In this document: positions 17,342 to 26,410 of the stretch, piece by piece
Position numbering within the stretch: the first letter of the stretch is position 1
Layout: every line of letters begins with the position of its first letter
NCBI RefSeq assembly: GCF_036057275.1
Contig: NZ_CP107945.1
Span: 4,526,001 to 4,590,000 of the forward strand
Origin: Streptomyces sp. NBC_00390
GTDB lineage: Bacteria; Actinomycetota; Actinomycetes; Streptomycetales; Streptomycetaceae
Reading direction: 5' to 3'
DNA length: 64,000 bases
Notes under the pieces: model-generated
The model's input: only the letters and a program-made list of their open reading frames with translations
The model's database searches: none
What the model was told of the DNA's origin: nothing
Program-made: the position numbers and the translations under genes

Positions 17342-18745
17342 GTGCACTCCTGTCGTCCTGCCCGGACCGCCGTCCCGGCCGCCGCCGTCGCCCTGCTGCT
17401 CGTGACCGGCAGCGCGGGCTGTACCGGCGGCGGTGCCGGTGTGCAGGGCACACCGGGTGCCGCAGGTCTGCGTGACCCGTTGTTCCCCAAGCTCGGCAAC
17501 GGCGGATACGACGTCCGGCACTACGGACTGACCCTCGGCTACGACCCCGCCACCGGCCGTCTCAAGGGCACCGCGGAGATCACCGCACGCGCCACCCAGG
17601 ACCTGAGCGCCTTCCATCTCGATCTGCGCGGGATGACGGTCCACGGCGCGACGGTCGACGGGGCGGCGGCCGCGACCAACCGGGCCGGCGACGAACTCAC
17701 CGTGCGTCCGCGTGACGACATCGAGAAGGGCGCCAAGTTCCGTACGGTCATCCGCTATTCGGGCACTCCGCGTCCGGTCACCAATCCGGACGAGTCCCAG
17801 GAGGGCTGGCTGGCGAGTGAGGGCGGGGCTCTGGCGGTCGGTGAGCCCACCGGGTCGTCCACGTGGTTCCCCGGCAACCACCACCCCTCCGACAAGGCGA
17901 CGTACGACATCGCGGTGACCGTCCCCGCGGGCCTCAAGGCCGTCTCCAACGGCGAGTTGACCAGCGAGCGCACCCGTGGCGGGAAGACCACCTTCGTCTG
18001 GCGCTCGAAGCAGCCGATGGCGGGCTATCTCGCCACTCTCGCCGTCGGTGACTTCCGGGTGGCGTCCTCGCGTACCCCCGCCGGGTTGCCTGTGATCACC
18101 GCGGTCGACCCTGCGGTGGCCGAGGACAGTGCGGAGCTGCTGGGCAGGATTCCCGAGATCATGAAATGGGGGACCGGGAAGTTCGGCCCGTACCCGTTCT
18201 CGTCGACCGGCGCGATCGTGGTGCCGACGGACGAGGTCGCCTATGCCCTGGAGACCCAGTCCCGTCCCGTTTTCCCGCAGGAGCAGTTCGACGAGCCGAC
18301 CCTCGTGCACGAGATCGCCCACCAGTGGTTCGGAAACTCGGTCTCGCCCGCGTCCTGGCAGGACATCTGGCTGAACGAGGGCTTCGCCACCTACGCCGAG
18401 TGGCTGTGGGCCGAGGAGGCCGACGGCACACCGGTGGAGGAAAGCTACGAGGAGGCGTTCGCCGACGACGAGAACTGGGCCTTCCCGCCCGCCGATCCGC
18501 CGGGCGCCGAGGACATCTTCGCAAGGCCCGTGTACATGCGCGGGGCGATGGTGCTGCACAAGGTGCGCGAGGCGGTCGGCGACGAGAGGTTCTTCTCCAT
18601 CGTGAAGGGCTGGGCGGCGAAGCACCGCCACGGCAACGCCACCACCGACGACTTCACCGCGTATGTGGAGAAGGAGTCGGGCAAGGATCTGACGGAGCTG
18701 TGGGACGTGTGGCTGTACGGGGAGGAGAAGCCGGCGCGGCCCTGA
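17342..18745 (+). CDS. M1-family metallopeptidase, lipoprotein
   Basis: A 467-residue zinc aminopeptidase-like enzyme. It begins with a lipoprotein signal: VALLLVTGSAGC gives a lipobox with Cys near residue 27, so the enzyme is tethered outside the membrane. The M1 catalytic motifs are HEIAHQWFGN near residue 322 (zinc ligands and general base) and NEGFATYAEW about 20 residues on (third zinc ligand). It is shorter than the roughly 850-residue PepN type, with no C-terminal helical domain, similar to other compact actinobacterial M1 lipoproteins. Probable role: trimming of extracellular peptides. Confidence 0.9.
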   Translation: MHSCRPARTAVPAAAVALLLVTGSAGCTGGGAGVQGTPGAAGLRDPLFPKLGNGGYDVRHYGLTLGYDPATGRLKGTAEITARATQDLSAFHLDLRGMTVHGATVDGAAAATNRAGDELTVRPRDDIEKGAKFRTVIRYSGTPRPVTNPDESQEGWLASEGGALAVGEPTGSSTWFPGNHHPSDKATYDIAVTVPAGLKAVSNGELTSERTRGGKTTFVWRSKQPMAGYLATLAVGDFRVASSRTPAGLPVITAVDPAVAEDSAELLGRIPEIMKWGTGKFGPYPFSSTGAIVVPTDEVAYALETQSRPVFPQEQFDEPTLVHEIAHQWFGNSVSPASWQDIWLNEGFATYAEWLWAEEADGTPVEESYEEAFADDENWAFPPADPPGAEDIFARPVYMRGAMVLHKVREAVGDERFFSIVKGWAAKHRHGNATTDDFTAYVEKESGKDLTELWDVWLYGEEKPARP

Positions 18746-18766
18746 CCGGCAGGTGCGTCGGCCCGG

Positions 18767-19480
18767 TCATTTCGCCCAGGGCGGGGAGAACTCGATGTGC
18801 AGCTCGTCCCAGCCGCCTGCCTGCAGCTCCTCCCAGGTGAACAGGCCTCGGCAGACGTGGTAGTTGCAGCCGCCCGCGATGTAGAGCCCGCTCGCGGCGG
18901 CGGGCGGCCCCTCCTCGGTGACGGCGAACACCTGCCGGGCGGCTTCCCGCAGGGCTGGTGTGGTGCCGGTGAGGAACAGCGTCTCGGCGAATTCGTCCTG
19001 GCGCAGCCCGCTGCTGTCGGGGTCGCTCCACGGTGCGCGGCCGCTCGCGTGGCCGGCCTGCAGATCGGATTCGGGCACGCTCGCGGTGCGGGTCTCGCGC
19101 GGTGCGTTCCCTGCGGTCAGCCGCTCCCGCAGTTTCTTCCACCGGGTGGGCCGGAACTGCACGGCCCGGTGCGCCAGTACGAGGTCGAGCGGCTTCTCGT
19201 CCTCCCAGCCGACTCCGGGGGCGGTCGCGGTGGTGCGCATGGGCAGGTGGACCAGGGTGCGGGGGGAGCGCGCCGCGAGCAGGAACAGGGTTCCGATGCG
19301 GTGGCCGTCGGGCCGGTCGACGTACAGGTCGAGCGAGCGGCGGCTGCGGTAGAAGGCGCCGTTCTTCAGCGGCTTCGCCGGGGAGACGACCCGGAACTCC
19401 GTGCCGTCCATCCGTACCCGCTGGACGGTTATCTTCAGGCGCAGGCTGTCCCGGGTCAGGGGTGCCCTCGAGGCGGTCAT
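18767..19480 (-). CDS. Conserved hypothetical protein beside terD
   Basis: A 237-residue protein without signal peptide or membrane segment. Recognisable stretches are LKITVQRVRMDGTEFRVVSP, GAFYRSRRSLDLYVDRPDG and a C-terminal GLYIAGGCNYHVCRGLFTWEEL with two Cys and one His. No known family can be assigned with confidence. It sits 97 nt downstream of terD on the same strand across a hairpin. A role linked to the tellurium-resistance-like proteins is possible but only by position. Confidence 0.6.
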   Translation of the reverse strand: MTASRAPLTRDSLRLKITVQRVRMDGTEFRVVSPAKPLKNGAFYRSRRSLDLYVDRPDGHRIGTLFLLAARSPRTLVHLPMRTTATAPGVGWEDEKPLDLVLAHRAVQFRPTRWKKLRERLTAGNAPRETRTASVPESDLQAGHASGRAPWSDPDSSGLRQDEFAETLFLTGTTPALREAARQVFAVTEEGPPAAASGLYIAGGCNYHVCRGLFTWEELQAGGWDELHIEFSPPWAK

Positions 19481-19526
19481 CCTGGTGTCTCCTGCTTCTG
19501 GTTCGGTCCGCCGGAAGGCACACAGT

Positions 19527-19552
19527 AGGGCCCCGGCGTGTGCCGGGGCCCT
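19527..19552. terminator. Hairpin between terD and the downstream gene
   Basis: A perfect 11-bp stem AGGGCCCCGGC around a GTGT loop, followed on the plus strand by GTGTTTTC. It lies 26 nt past the terD stop and probably ends or attenuates that transcript. Confidence 0.6.
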
Positions 19553-19577
19553 GTGTTTTCGCTCGTGGATCCTGACG

Positions 19578-20153
19578 TCAGAGGTTGACGCCGAAGTCGC
19601 GGGCGATGCCTTCGAGGCCGGAGGCGTAACCCTGGCCGACGGCGCGGAACTTCCACTCCGCGCCGTTGCGGTACAGCTCGCCGAAGACCATGGCGGTCTC
19701 GACCGCGGCGTCCTCGCTCAGGTCGTAGCGGGCGAGCTCGGCGCCGCCGGCCTGGTTGACGATGCGGATGTAGGCGTTGCGCACCTGGCCGAAGTTCTGC
19801 GAGCGGGTGACGGCGTCGTAGATGGAGACCGGGAAGACGATCTTGTCGACGTCGGCGGGCAGGCCGGCGAGGTTGACGTTGATCTGCTCGTCGTCGCCGC
19901 CGCCCTCGCCGGTGCGGTTGTCACCGGTGTGCACGATGGTCTGGTCCGGCGTGGACTTGTTGTTGAAGAAGACGAAGTGAGCGTCGGACGCGACCTTGCC
20001 CCCGGCGTTCACGCCGATGGCGGAGGCGTCGAGGTCGAAGTCGGTGCCGGTGGTGGTACGGACGTCCCAGCCGAGGCCGACCGTGACGGCGGTCAGGCCC
20101 GGTGCCTCCTTGGTGAGCGAGACGTTGCCGCCCTTGGACAGGCTTACTGCCAT
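19578..20153 (-). CDS. terD: TerD-family tellurium resistance/stress protein
   Basis: A 191-residue protein of full TerD length. It has the N-terminal SLSKGGNVSLTKEAPGL, the GLGWD motif, DFDLDASAIGV near residue 40, DDEQINVNL near 87, and the AELARYDLSEDAAVETAMVFGELYR block near 140-162. The Asp-rich loops bind calcium in characterised TerD proteins. The family is linked to tellurite and envelope stress and, in Streptomyces, to development. No other ter genes (terA, terB, terC, terZ) are near. Confidence 0.93.
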   Translation of the reverse strand: MAVSLSKGGNVSLTKEAPGLTAVTVGLGWDVRTTTGTDFDLDASAIGVNAGGKVASDAHFVFFNNKSTPDQTIVHTGDNRTGEGGGDDEQINVNLAGLPADVDKIVFPVSIYDAVTRSQNFGQVRNAYIRIVNQAGGAELARYDLSEDAAVETAMVFGELYRNGAEWKFRAVGQGYASGLEGIARDFGVNL

Positions 20154-20303
20154 TGGGAAGTCCCCTTCGTGATCGAGTGTGTCGGGCTTCGAGTCCTCCC
20201 GAAGCTACCGTCATCCGTCATAACGCAGGCAGGGGACTGCCAGGTTCCATAAGCGGGCGGAAAAGAGGATGACGGTCCGTCGAACCCGCGGGACCATGGA
20301 CAC

Positions 20304-20732
20304 ATGTCCGGGCCCTACATCATCCGTGGCTCGGTCTCCCTGCCGGAGGCCGAGCTGATCTGGCGTTTCTCGCGGTCCTCGGGGCCCGGCGGCCAGCACG
20401 TCAACACCAGCGACTCGCAGGTGGAGCTGCGCTTCGATCTCGCGAGGACGCAGGCGCTGCCCCAGGTCTGGAAGGACCGCGCGCTGGAGCGGCTCGCGGG
20501 CCGGCTGGTGGGTGGGGTGGTCGCGGTCCGTGCGTCGGAGCACCGCAGTCAGTGGCGCAACCGCGAGACGGCGGCGGTACGGCTGGCGTCCTTGCTGGCG
20601 GAGGCGACGGCGCCGCCGCCGAGGCCGCGGCGGGCGACGAGGATTCCGCGGGGCATCAACGAGCGGCGGCTGCGCGAGAAGAAGCAGCGGGGCGACACGA
20701 AGCGGGGGCGGTCGGGGCGGGACTGGACCTGA
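20304..20732 (+). CDS. arfB: Alternative ribosome-rescue peptidyl-tRNA hydrolase ArfB
   Basis: A 142-residue class I release-factor-like protein. The catalytic GGQ is in SGPGGQHVNTSDSQVELRF (GGQ at 29-31), and the C-terminal basic tail (RRLREKKQRGDTKRGRSGRD) is the part that enters the empty mRNA channel of stalled ribosomes. It releases nascent chains from non-stop complexes as a backup to tmRNA. The codon-recognition domains of true release factors are absent, as expected. Confidence 0.92.
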   Translation: MSGPYIIRGSVSLPEAELIWRFSRSSGPGGQHVNTSDSQVELRFDLARTQALPQVWKDRALERLAGRLVGGVVAVRASEHRSQWRNRETAAVRLASLLAEATAPPPRPRRATRIPRGINERRLREKKQRGDTKRGRSGRDWT

Positions 20733-20802
20733 GTCTCCCGGGGGCTCCTGCCCCGCACCCCGCGGTCCTGCGGCGGCCGCCGGTGCCGCAGCTGTCGCTG
20801 CC

Positions 20803-21357
20803 TCACCCCAGGTGCCGGTAGCGCCCCTTGTAGTACGTCAGCGGGCCGCCGTCGCCTCCCGTGAGGCCGACGTTGAGGACGCGGCCTGTGACCAGCGTGT
20901 GGTCGCCCGCCTCGATCCTGTTCTCCGTACGGCATTCCAGCGTCGCCAGTGCCCCGGTGATCAGCGGGGCGCCGCACACCTCGCCCCGTTCGTACGCGAT
21001 GTCCGCGAAGAGCAGGCGGTCGCTGACGCGGCCCTTCATGGCGAAGCGGCCCGCGACCTGGCGCTGGGTGTCGGTGAGGAGCGAGACGCCCCACAGCGGG
21101 ACGTCCGTGAGCAGGTCGTCCATGCGTGAGCCGTTGCGCAGGCTCACCAGGACCAGCGGCGGGTCCAGGGAGACCGACATGAACGCCGTCGCGGTCATGC
21201 CCACGTCCTCGCCGCGCGGTCCGTCGTCGGGGTCGTGCGCGGTCACCAGGACCACGCCCGCCGCCAGGCGGGACATGGCGGCGCGGAACTCCTCGTTGCT
21301 CACCCCCTCAGCATGGGGGATGGCGGAAGTGGCGGTATCAGGGGTCGTCTGCAACAC
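20803..21357 (-). CDS. Flavin reductase-like domain protein
   Basis: A 184-residue FMN-binding split-barrel protein of the flavin reductase type, as found with two-component monooxygenases. Features are FRAAMSRLAAGVVLVTA near residue 25, MTATAFMSVSLDPPLVLVSLR near 54-74 and LECRTENRIEAGDHTLVTGRV near 139. It supplies reduced flavin, but no partner oxygenase lies nearby. Start GTG at 21,357 is preceded at 7 nt by TAGCGT, so the transcript is probably leaderless. Confidence 0.85.
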   Translation of the reverse strand: MLQTTPDTATSAIPHAEGVSNEEFRAAMSRLAAGVVLVTAHDPDDGPRGEDVGMTATAFMSVSLDPPLVLVSLRNGSRMDDLLTDVPLWGVSLLTDTQRQVAGRFAMKGRVSDRLLFADIAYERGEVCGAPLITGALATLECRTENRIEAGDHTLVTGRVLNVGLTGGDGGPLTYYKGRYRHLG

Positions 21358-21665
21358 ACCAGGAACGCTAGATGCGGCCGCCGCCCGCCCGCATCGGGCC
21401 AGGGGACCAGGGCCGGTGCGGGCCGGTCCTAGGACCGGCCTCGTGGACCCGCTCGCGCGCGCATGGGTTCAAGAAAGCGACGGCCGTCCCGCGCTCCTGT
21501 GTCTGACTCTTCATCACCTGATGTGACTTGACTCACAGAGGCCATGAATTGTTGACCCTGTGTACCGGGTGGGCAGCTCGCTGTGATTCAGTGGCGGGGA
21601 CAGACCAATCAGTACGCCGATGAGAACCCTGGAGTTTGCTGTCGAAGTCTCGGGGAGAGCGAGCG
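21358..21665. promoter_or_regulatory. Regulatory region upstream of cdgB
   Basis: About 300 noncoding bases with lower GC than the flanks. Two dyads stand out: TGTGACTTGACTCACA at 21,522-21,537, a perfect TGTGA-N6-TCACA CRP-type site, and TGACCCTGTGTAC at 21,553-21,565, close to the BldD box TNACNC(A/T)GNGTNA with one mismatch. CdgB of S. coelicolor is a known BldD target. Confidence 0.6.
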
Positions 21666-23309
21666 ATGGAGACCGAGTCGGAGCCCTACGTCCGTCTTGC
21701 GACCCTGCGGCAGCTGCACCAGGTGGTCGCGGACCTCAACACGGCCCGTAGCCTGGCCGACACCCTGCAGACCGTCGCCGACGGAATCGTCGCCGGTCTG
21801 GGATACGAGCTGGCCTGTGTCAACCTCGTGCGCCCCGATGGTGATCTCGTCGTCGCCGCGTTCGCCGGCAGCGCCGCCGCCGAAGCCCTCATCACCGGCC
21901 GTGTCGGCTCCCGCCCGTCCTGGGAGCGCAGGCTGTCCATGGGCGAGGCATGGGGCGAGCTCCGCTTCATCCCGCACACCGAGGGCTGGGTCCTCATAGA
22001 GGACGACGTTCCGCAGTGGCACACCGAGGGCCCCGAGCCCCGCTTCGACGACGAGTGGCATCCCCACGACCGCCTCTACGCCCCGATGTACGCATCGGGC
22101 GGCGGCCGCGAGCTGCTCGGCGTGATCTCCGTCGACCGGCCGCGCAACGGACGCCGGCCCGGCCCGTGGGGCCAGGAGGCGCTGCAGATGTACGCCTCCC
22201 AGGCCGGGATCGCGATCAGCAACGCCCGGCTGCGCGCCAACATGCAGCGGGCCCTGGTCCGTCTGGAGCGCGAGCAGCAGGCTCTGCGCGCGAGTGAGGA
22301 ATCCTTCCGTCAGGCGTTCGAGTACGCCCCCTCCGGCATGGCGATCGCCGAGATGGGCGGCGACCAGCACGGCCGGCTGCTGCGCACCAATGACGCGCTG
22401 TGCCGCCTGCTGGGGCGGCCCGCCTCCGCGATGCGGCGGTACTCCTTCGCCGACCTGGTCCACCCCGAGGACGTCGGCACGCTGCTGCGTACCTCGGCCG
22501 AGGGCGGCCGGGCCGAGATCAGACTGGGCCGCCGCGACGGCACGTATGTCTGGGTGTCGCTGCGCAACTCCGTGGTCGCCGACACCGCCGACGGCCCCCG
22601 TTTTCTGCTCACGCACGTCGAGGACATAGAGGACCGCAAACGCCATGAGCTGCAGCTCGCGCACCGCGCCTCGCACGACGCGCTGACCGGTCTGCCCAAC
22701 AGCGCCGAGCTGCGCGCACGCCTCAGCTCCCGGCTGTGCGAGCGGCCGAACGCGGCGTACGCCGGTGACATCGAGGCGCTGGACGCCGCCTACGACAGGG
22801 ACGGCGAGGGACTCTTCCGCGGAGACGGTTTCGGCTTCGACGCGGTCGGCACCCGCGCGTACGACCACCATGTGCACACCGTCGCACCGGACGGCGAGTA
22901 CGACGACGGGGCCAAGGGCCTCGCGGTGCTCTTCTGCGACCTGGACGGCTTCAAGTCGATCAACGACCGCTTCGGGCACCAGACGGGCGACGCCGTCCTG
23001 GTCGAGGTCGCGCGCCGGCTCACCACCGGCGTACGGGACGGTGACACGGTCGCCCGGCTCGGCGGCGACGAGTTCGTGGTCCTCGCCGACGGGCTGGGCG
23101 CCGCGGACGCGGCGGACCTCGCCGTACGCCTGCGCAACGCGATCATCCTGCCCATCCGGGTGGGCGGCAGGGGCGTGCGCGTCGGCGCGAGCTTCGGAAT
23201 CGGCTGGGCCAGTTGCGGGATGTCCGTGGAGGAAGTGTTGCAGTCCGCCGACCAGCGGATGTACATCGAGAAAAGGTCGCGTTCCAAGGTGCATCGCCGC
23301 GCCGGATGA
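21666..23309 (+). CDS. cdgB: Diguanylate cyclase CdgB (GAF-PAS-GGDEF)
   Basis: A 547-residue cytoplasmic c-di-GMP synthase. A GAF domain (about 30-190), a short coiled linker, a PAS/PAC domain (about 210-325, from SFRQAFEYAPSGMAIAEM) and a GGDEF domain (about 335-540) with an intact active site RLGGDEFVVLADG near residue 465. An acidic insert of roughly 60 residues interrupts the GGDEF domain after SRLCERPN. CdgB sets c-di-GMP levels that keep BldD dimerised and delay sporulation. The ATG at 21,666 follows GGGGAGA; a TTG 30 bases upstream is the alternative. Confidence 0.9.
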   Translation: METESEPYVRLATLRQLHQVVADLNTARSLADTLQTVADGIVAGLGYELACVNLVRPDGDLVVAAFAGSAAAEALITGRVGSRPSWERRLSMGEAWGELRFIPHTEGWVLIEDDVPQWHTEGPEPRFDDEWHPHDRLYAPMYASGGGRELLGVISVDRPRNGRRPGPWGQEALQMYASQAGIAISNARLRANMQRALVRLEREQQALRASEESFRQAFEYAPSGMAIAEMGGDQHGRLLRTNDALCRLLGRPASAMRRYSFADLVHPEDVGTLLRTSAEGGRAEIRLGRRDGTYVWVSLRNSVVADTADGPRFLLTHVEDIEDRKRHELQLAHRASHDALTGLPNSAELRARLSSRLCERPNAAYAGDIEALDAAYDRDGEGLFRGDGFGFDAVGTRAYDHHVHTVAPDGEYDDGAKGLAVLFCDLDGFKSINDRFGHQTGDAVLVEVARRLTTGVRDGDTVARLGGDEFVVLADGLGAADAADLAVRLRNAIILPIRVGGRGVRVGASFGIGWASCGMSVEEVLQSADQRMYIEKRSRSKVHRRAG

Positions 23310-23396
23310 GTCCTACGCCACCCGGTGGACCAGCATGCACCGGGTAGGCTCGGCCGCGTCAGCGTTGTGCTGACGAGATGGTGAGGAGTGACTGGG

Positions 23397-24362
23397 ATGA
23401 CGGCCGCGAACACCGGCGCGAGCACGCCCGAGGACGACGACCCGTTCGGCTACCTGTACGAGGACGGGCAGGCCGCGGGCGCGACCCCTCCTGGCCAGGG
23501 CCGCGGTTACGGCTACCCCGGTCCCGCCGCGCAGCCCGGCGTCCCCAGGACGTCGTACAACCAGGTCCGCACGGTCGGTGACCGCCGGCAGTACGGCCAG
23601 GTCCCGCCGCAGCAGGCGTACGGGCAGCCGGCCGCGCACTACGCGGCCCCCGAGACGTATCCCGGCGCCGCGGCCCAGACCCGCCAGGTCCCGATCCCGG
23701 CCCAGCAGGGCCACGGCGGCGGCCACGGTGGCGGCCGCAGTGGCGGACCCAACACCAAGGGCCTGCTGATCGGTGCGATCGCCGTGGTCGCGGTCGTCGT
23801 GATCGGCATCGCTGCCGCGCTGATCACCAGCGGCGACGAGAAGGACAAGGCCGGCGGCGCGCCGGGCGCGGGCGGCACCCCGACCGCTGCCGAGTCCGTG
23901 GAGACGACCCCGGAGACCAAGCCGGAGGAGTCCCCCGCCGAGCTCCCGAAGCAGGACGCGGCGACGCTGCGGCTGGGCCCGCCCGCGACGCTCGCGAAGG
24001 ACGTCCCGGGCGCGGTGGGCGCGGGCGGCGCGTATGTCATGTTCAACGGTGTCGGCGGCTCGGCGAGCTGGTCGGTCGAGGTGCCCGAGGCCGGCGCCTA
24101 CACGCTGTTCATCACGTACAGCGTGCCGGGCAAGGACGCCAAGACCTCGCTGACGGTCAACGGCGGTGAGCCGCGGTCGATCAACATGAAGAACTTCGCG
24201 AAGGCGGCGGAGGGCGACTGGGCCAAGGGCTGGACCAACACCTACGCCTACGTGAACCTCGACAAGGGCAAGAACGACCTCAAGATCTCCTGCGAGCAGG
24301 GCGATCAGTGCGAGGCGTACCTCGACCAGGTCTCGCTGAAGGCCGGCAACGTCAGGAACTGA
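23397..24362 (+). CDS. Membrane-anchored protein with extracytoplasmic carbohydrate-binding-like domain
   Basis: A 321-residue protein. A Gly/Tyr/Pro-rich cytoplasmic region of about 120 residues comes first, then one membrane span (GLLIGAIAVVAVVVIGIAAALI), a Thr/Pro/Glu-rich linker and a C-terminal beta-rich domain (about 195-321). That domain, with YVMFNGVGGSASWSVEVPEAGAYTLFITYS and a final CEAYLDQVSLK, resembles CBM6/CBM35 modules. The ATG at 23,397 is preceded by GAGGAG at 8 nt; GTG at 23,388 is the alternative. Its stop overlaps the end of the convergent aldolase gene by 11 nt. A role in sensing or holding cell-wall sugar is a guess. Confidence 0.7.
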   Translation: MTAANTGASTPEDDDPFGYLYEDGQAAGATPPGQGRGYGYPGPAAQPGVPRTSYNQVRTVGDRRQYGQVPPQQAYGQPAAHYAAPETYPGAAAQTRQVPIPAQQGHGGGHGGGRSGGPNTKGLLIGAIAVVAVVVIGIAAALITSGDEKDKAGGAPGAGGTPTAAESVETTPETKPEESPAELPKQDAATLRLGPPATLAKDVPGAVGAGGAYVMFNGVGGSASWSVEVPEAGAYTLFITYSVPGKDAKTSLTVNGGEPRSINMKNFAKAAEGDWAKGWTNTYAYVNLDKGKNDLKISCEQGDQCEAYLDQVSLKAGNVRN

Positions 24363-25203
24363 GCACCCGCAGGAAACCCGCCACCGTCCCGGCCATCGCC
24401 TCGCGAGCCGGGACGAGGTATTTACGGGGGTCGACGGTCTTCGGGTCGGCCTCCAGGAAGGCGCGGACAGCGCCCGTGAACGCCGTGTTCAGGGCCGTGC
24501 CGACGTTGATCTTGACCATGCCGGAGGCGACGGCCGCGCGGATCTCCTCGTCGGGGACGCCGGAGGAGCCGTGCAGCACCAGCGGGACGGGTACGGCGTC
24601 GCGCAGGCGGGCGATCAGGCCGTGGTCCAGGGCGGCCGTGCGCTCGGTCATCGCGTGCGAGGAGCCGACGGCGACCGCGAGCGCGTCGACCCCGGTCGCG
24701 GCGACATACGCGGCGGCCTCCTCCGGGTCGGTCCGTACGCCCGGGGCGTGCGCGTCCAGCGGCGCCTCGCCCTCCTTCCCACCCACCTTGCCGAGCTCGG
24801 CCTCGATCCAGATGCCGCGCTCGTGACCCCAGCTGACCGCCTTTGCCGTGGCCGCGACGTTCTCGGCGTACGGCAGCTTGGACGCGTCGAACATCACCGA
24901 GCTGAAGCCCGCCTCGTGGGCGGCGTACAGCAGGTCCACGGAGACCACATGGTCGAGGTGGAGGGCGAGCGGCGCGAAGGAGGAGCGGGCGACGGCGGCG
25001 GCAGCGGCGGCGACGGCCTCCACCCGGCCGCCGTGGAATGTCACCGCGTTCTCGGAGACCTGCAGGATCGCGGGAGCGGCCACCTGCTCGGCCCCGGCGG
25101 CGATCGCCTCGGCGTGCTCGAGGGTGATGACGTTGAACGCGGCGATGCCGTGGCCGCGGGCCGCGGCGGAGGAGACGAGTTCACCGGTGGTGACCAGGGG
25201 CAT
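24352..25203 (-). CDS. Class II ketose-bisphosphate aldolase (GatY/KbaY/AgaY-like)
   Basis: A 283-residue zinc aldolase. It starts MPLVTTGELVSSAAARGHGIAAFN, with LALHLDH near residue 82 (Asp and His ligands), EAELGKVGGKEGEAPLD near 133, VPLVLHGSSGVPDEEI near 206 and VKINVGTALNTAF near 230. The short length and the GGKEGE loop place it with the tagatose/fructose-bisphosphate aldolases of catabolic clusters rather than the longer glycolytic Fba. It probably cleaves a ketohexose 1,6-bisphosphate made by the kinase encoded 146 nt upstream on the same strand. Confidence 0.88.
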   Translation of the reverse strand: MPLVTTGELVSSAAARGHGIAAFNVITLEHAEAIAAGAEQVAAPAILQVSENAVTFHGGRVEAVAAAAAAVARSSFAPLALHLDHVVSVDLLYAAHEAGFSSVMFDASKLPYAENVAATAKAVSWGHERGIWIEAELGKVGGKEGEAPLDAHAPGVRTDPEEAAAYVAATGVDALAVAVGSSHAMTERTAALDHGLIARLRDAVPVPLVLHGSSGVPDEEIRAAVASGMVKINVGTALNTAFTGAVRAFLEADPKTVDPRKYLVPAREAMAGTVAGFLRVLSS

Positions 25204-25349
25204 GACGGGTTCTCACTTCCCGGGCCCGTGCGGGCCCGTCCGTACGGAGCCGGGTGGCCGCGCCCGGCGTCTCGCTCGTGCCGGATGTGCGCGGGTGAGG
25301 CAAGGATCGGCTGTCGGCCCGCCCGGGGCACGAACGCCGGCCCCTCGGC

Positions 25350-26276
25350 TCATGCCGCGGCCGCGCGTTCGGTCACCGCGATCCGCGGCAGCAGTTCGGC
25401 GTAGGCCGCCGCGTCGAACTCGCCCGCTGCCGGAGCCAGTACGGTCGCCGCCGACAGTGCCACCGCGCGGGACAGCCTTTCGGGCCACGGCAGTTGTTCC
25501 ACCAGGCCCGACAACAGGCCCGCCACCGCCGAGTCGCCCGCGCCGGTCGGGTTGCCCTTGACCGGGGACGGCGGACTCGCCTGCCAGACGGTCGTCGGGG
25601 TGGCCACGAGCAGGCCTTCGGGGCCGAGGGAGGCGACCACGGTGTGGGCGCCGCGGCGGCGGGCGTCGCGGGCCGCGCGCAGGGGTTCGCGGGCGCCGGT
25701 GAGCTGGGCCAGTTCGTCGGCGTTGGGCTTGAGCAGGTCGGGCCGGGCCGCGATACCGCGGCGCAGCGGTTCGCCGCTGGTGTCGAGCAGCACCGGGACC
25801 CCCGCAGTGCGGGCGCGGCGCACCAGTGCGGCGTATGCGCCGACATGGATGCCCGGAGGCAGGCTGCCGCACAGCGCGACCGCCTCGGCCTCGCGCAGGA
25901 GCATGTCGTACGAGGAGAGGAACGCGGCCCACTCCTCGGGGGTGACGGTGGGTCCGGCCTCGTTCAGCTGTGTGGTGTCGCCGGTGGCGGCGTCCACGAC
26001 GGCGAGCGTCCGGCGCGTGTTCCCGGCGATGGGCACGAGCGCGTCGTGCGGCCCGAGGGGCGCCAGCATCTCGCGCAGTACGGCCCCGTTGCGGCCGCCG
26101 GCGAACCCGGTGACGACCGCCTCGTGGCCGAGTGCGGCGAGCACCCGGGCGACGTTCAGCCCTTTGCCGCCGGGGCGTTCGCCGATCTCGCCGACACGGT
26201 GGGCGGTGTGCGGGGTGAGCGCGGCCACCTTGTACGTGATGTCGAGTGCGGTGTTGAGCGTGACCGTAAGGATCAC
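25350..26276 (-). CDS. PfkB-family 1-phosphofructokinase/tagatose-6-phosphate kinase
   Basis: A 308-residue ribokinase-fold sugar kinase of the FruK/LacC subgroup: MILTVTLNTALDITY start, GERPGGKGLNVARVLAALG near 32, SLPPGI and the catalytic loop KGNPTGAGDSAVAGLLSG near 245-262 with Asp as base. It phosphorylates fructose 1-phosphate or tagatose/fructose 6-phosphate. No PTS fructose genes are near; its neighbour is a class II aldolase, which favours a tagatose-6-P or amino-sugar route. The GTG start at 26,276 follows GGGGGT; the longer open frame to 26,369 runs toward the minisatellite side. Confidence 0.85.
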   Translation of the reverse strand: MILTVTLNTALDITYKVAALTPHTAHRVGEIGERPGGKGLNVARVLAALGHEAVVTGFAGGRNGAVLREMLAPLGPHDALVPIAGNTRRTLAVVDAATGDTTQLNEAGPTVTPEEWAAFLSSYDMLLREAEAVALCGSLPPGIHVGAYAALVRRARTAGVPVLLDTSGEPLRRGIAARPDLLKPNADELAQLTGAREPLRAARDARRRGAHTVVASLGPEGLLVATPTTVWQASPPSPVKGNPTGAGDSAVAGLLSGLVEQLPWPERLSRAVALSAATVLAPAAGEFDAAAYAELLPRIAVTERAAAA

Positions 26277-26410
26277 CCGCTGACACCCCCATGGAACGTT
26301 TGCCGTGCTCGTACGGGGCCTGATCATGCCAAACGGAAGGCGGTTGGCCCAGACCCCCTGGCCGGCCAAGTGGAGCGGGGGCCGGTCCCGGGGTCAGGGC
26401 CGGCCCCGTG

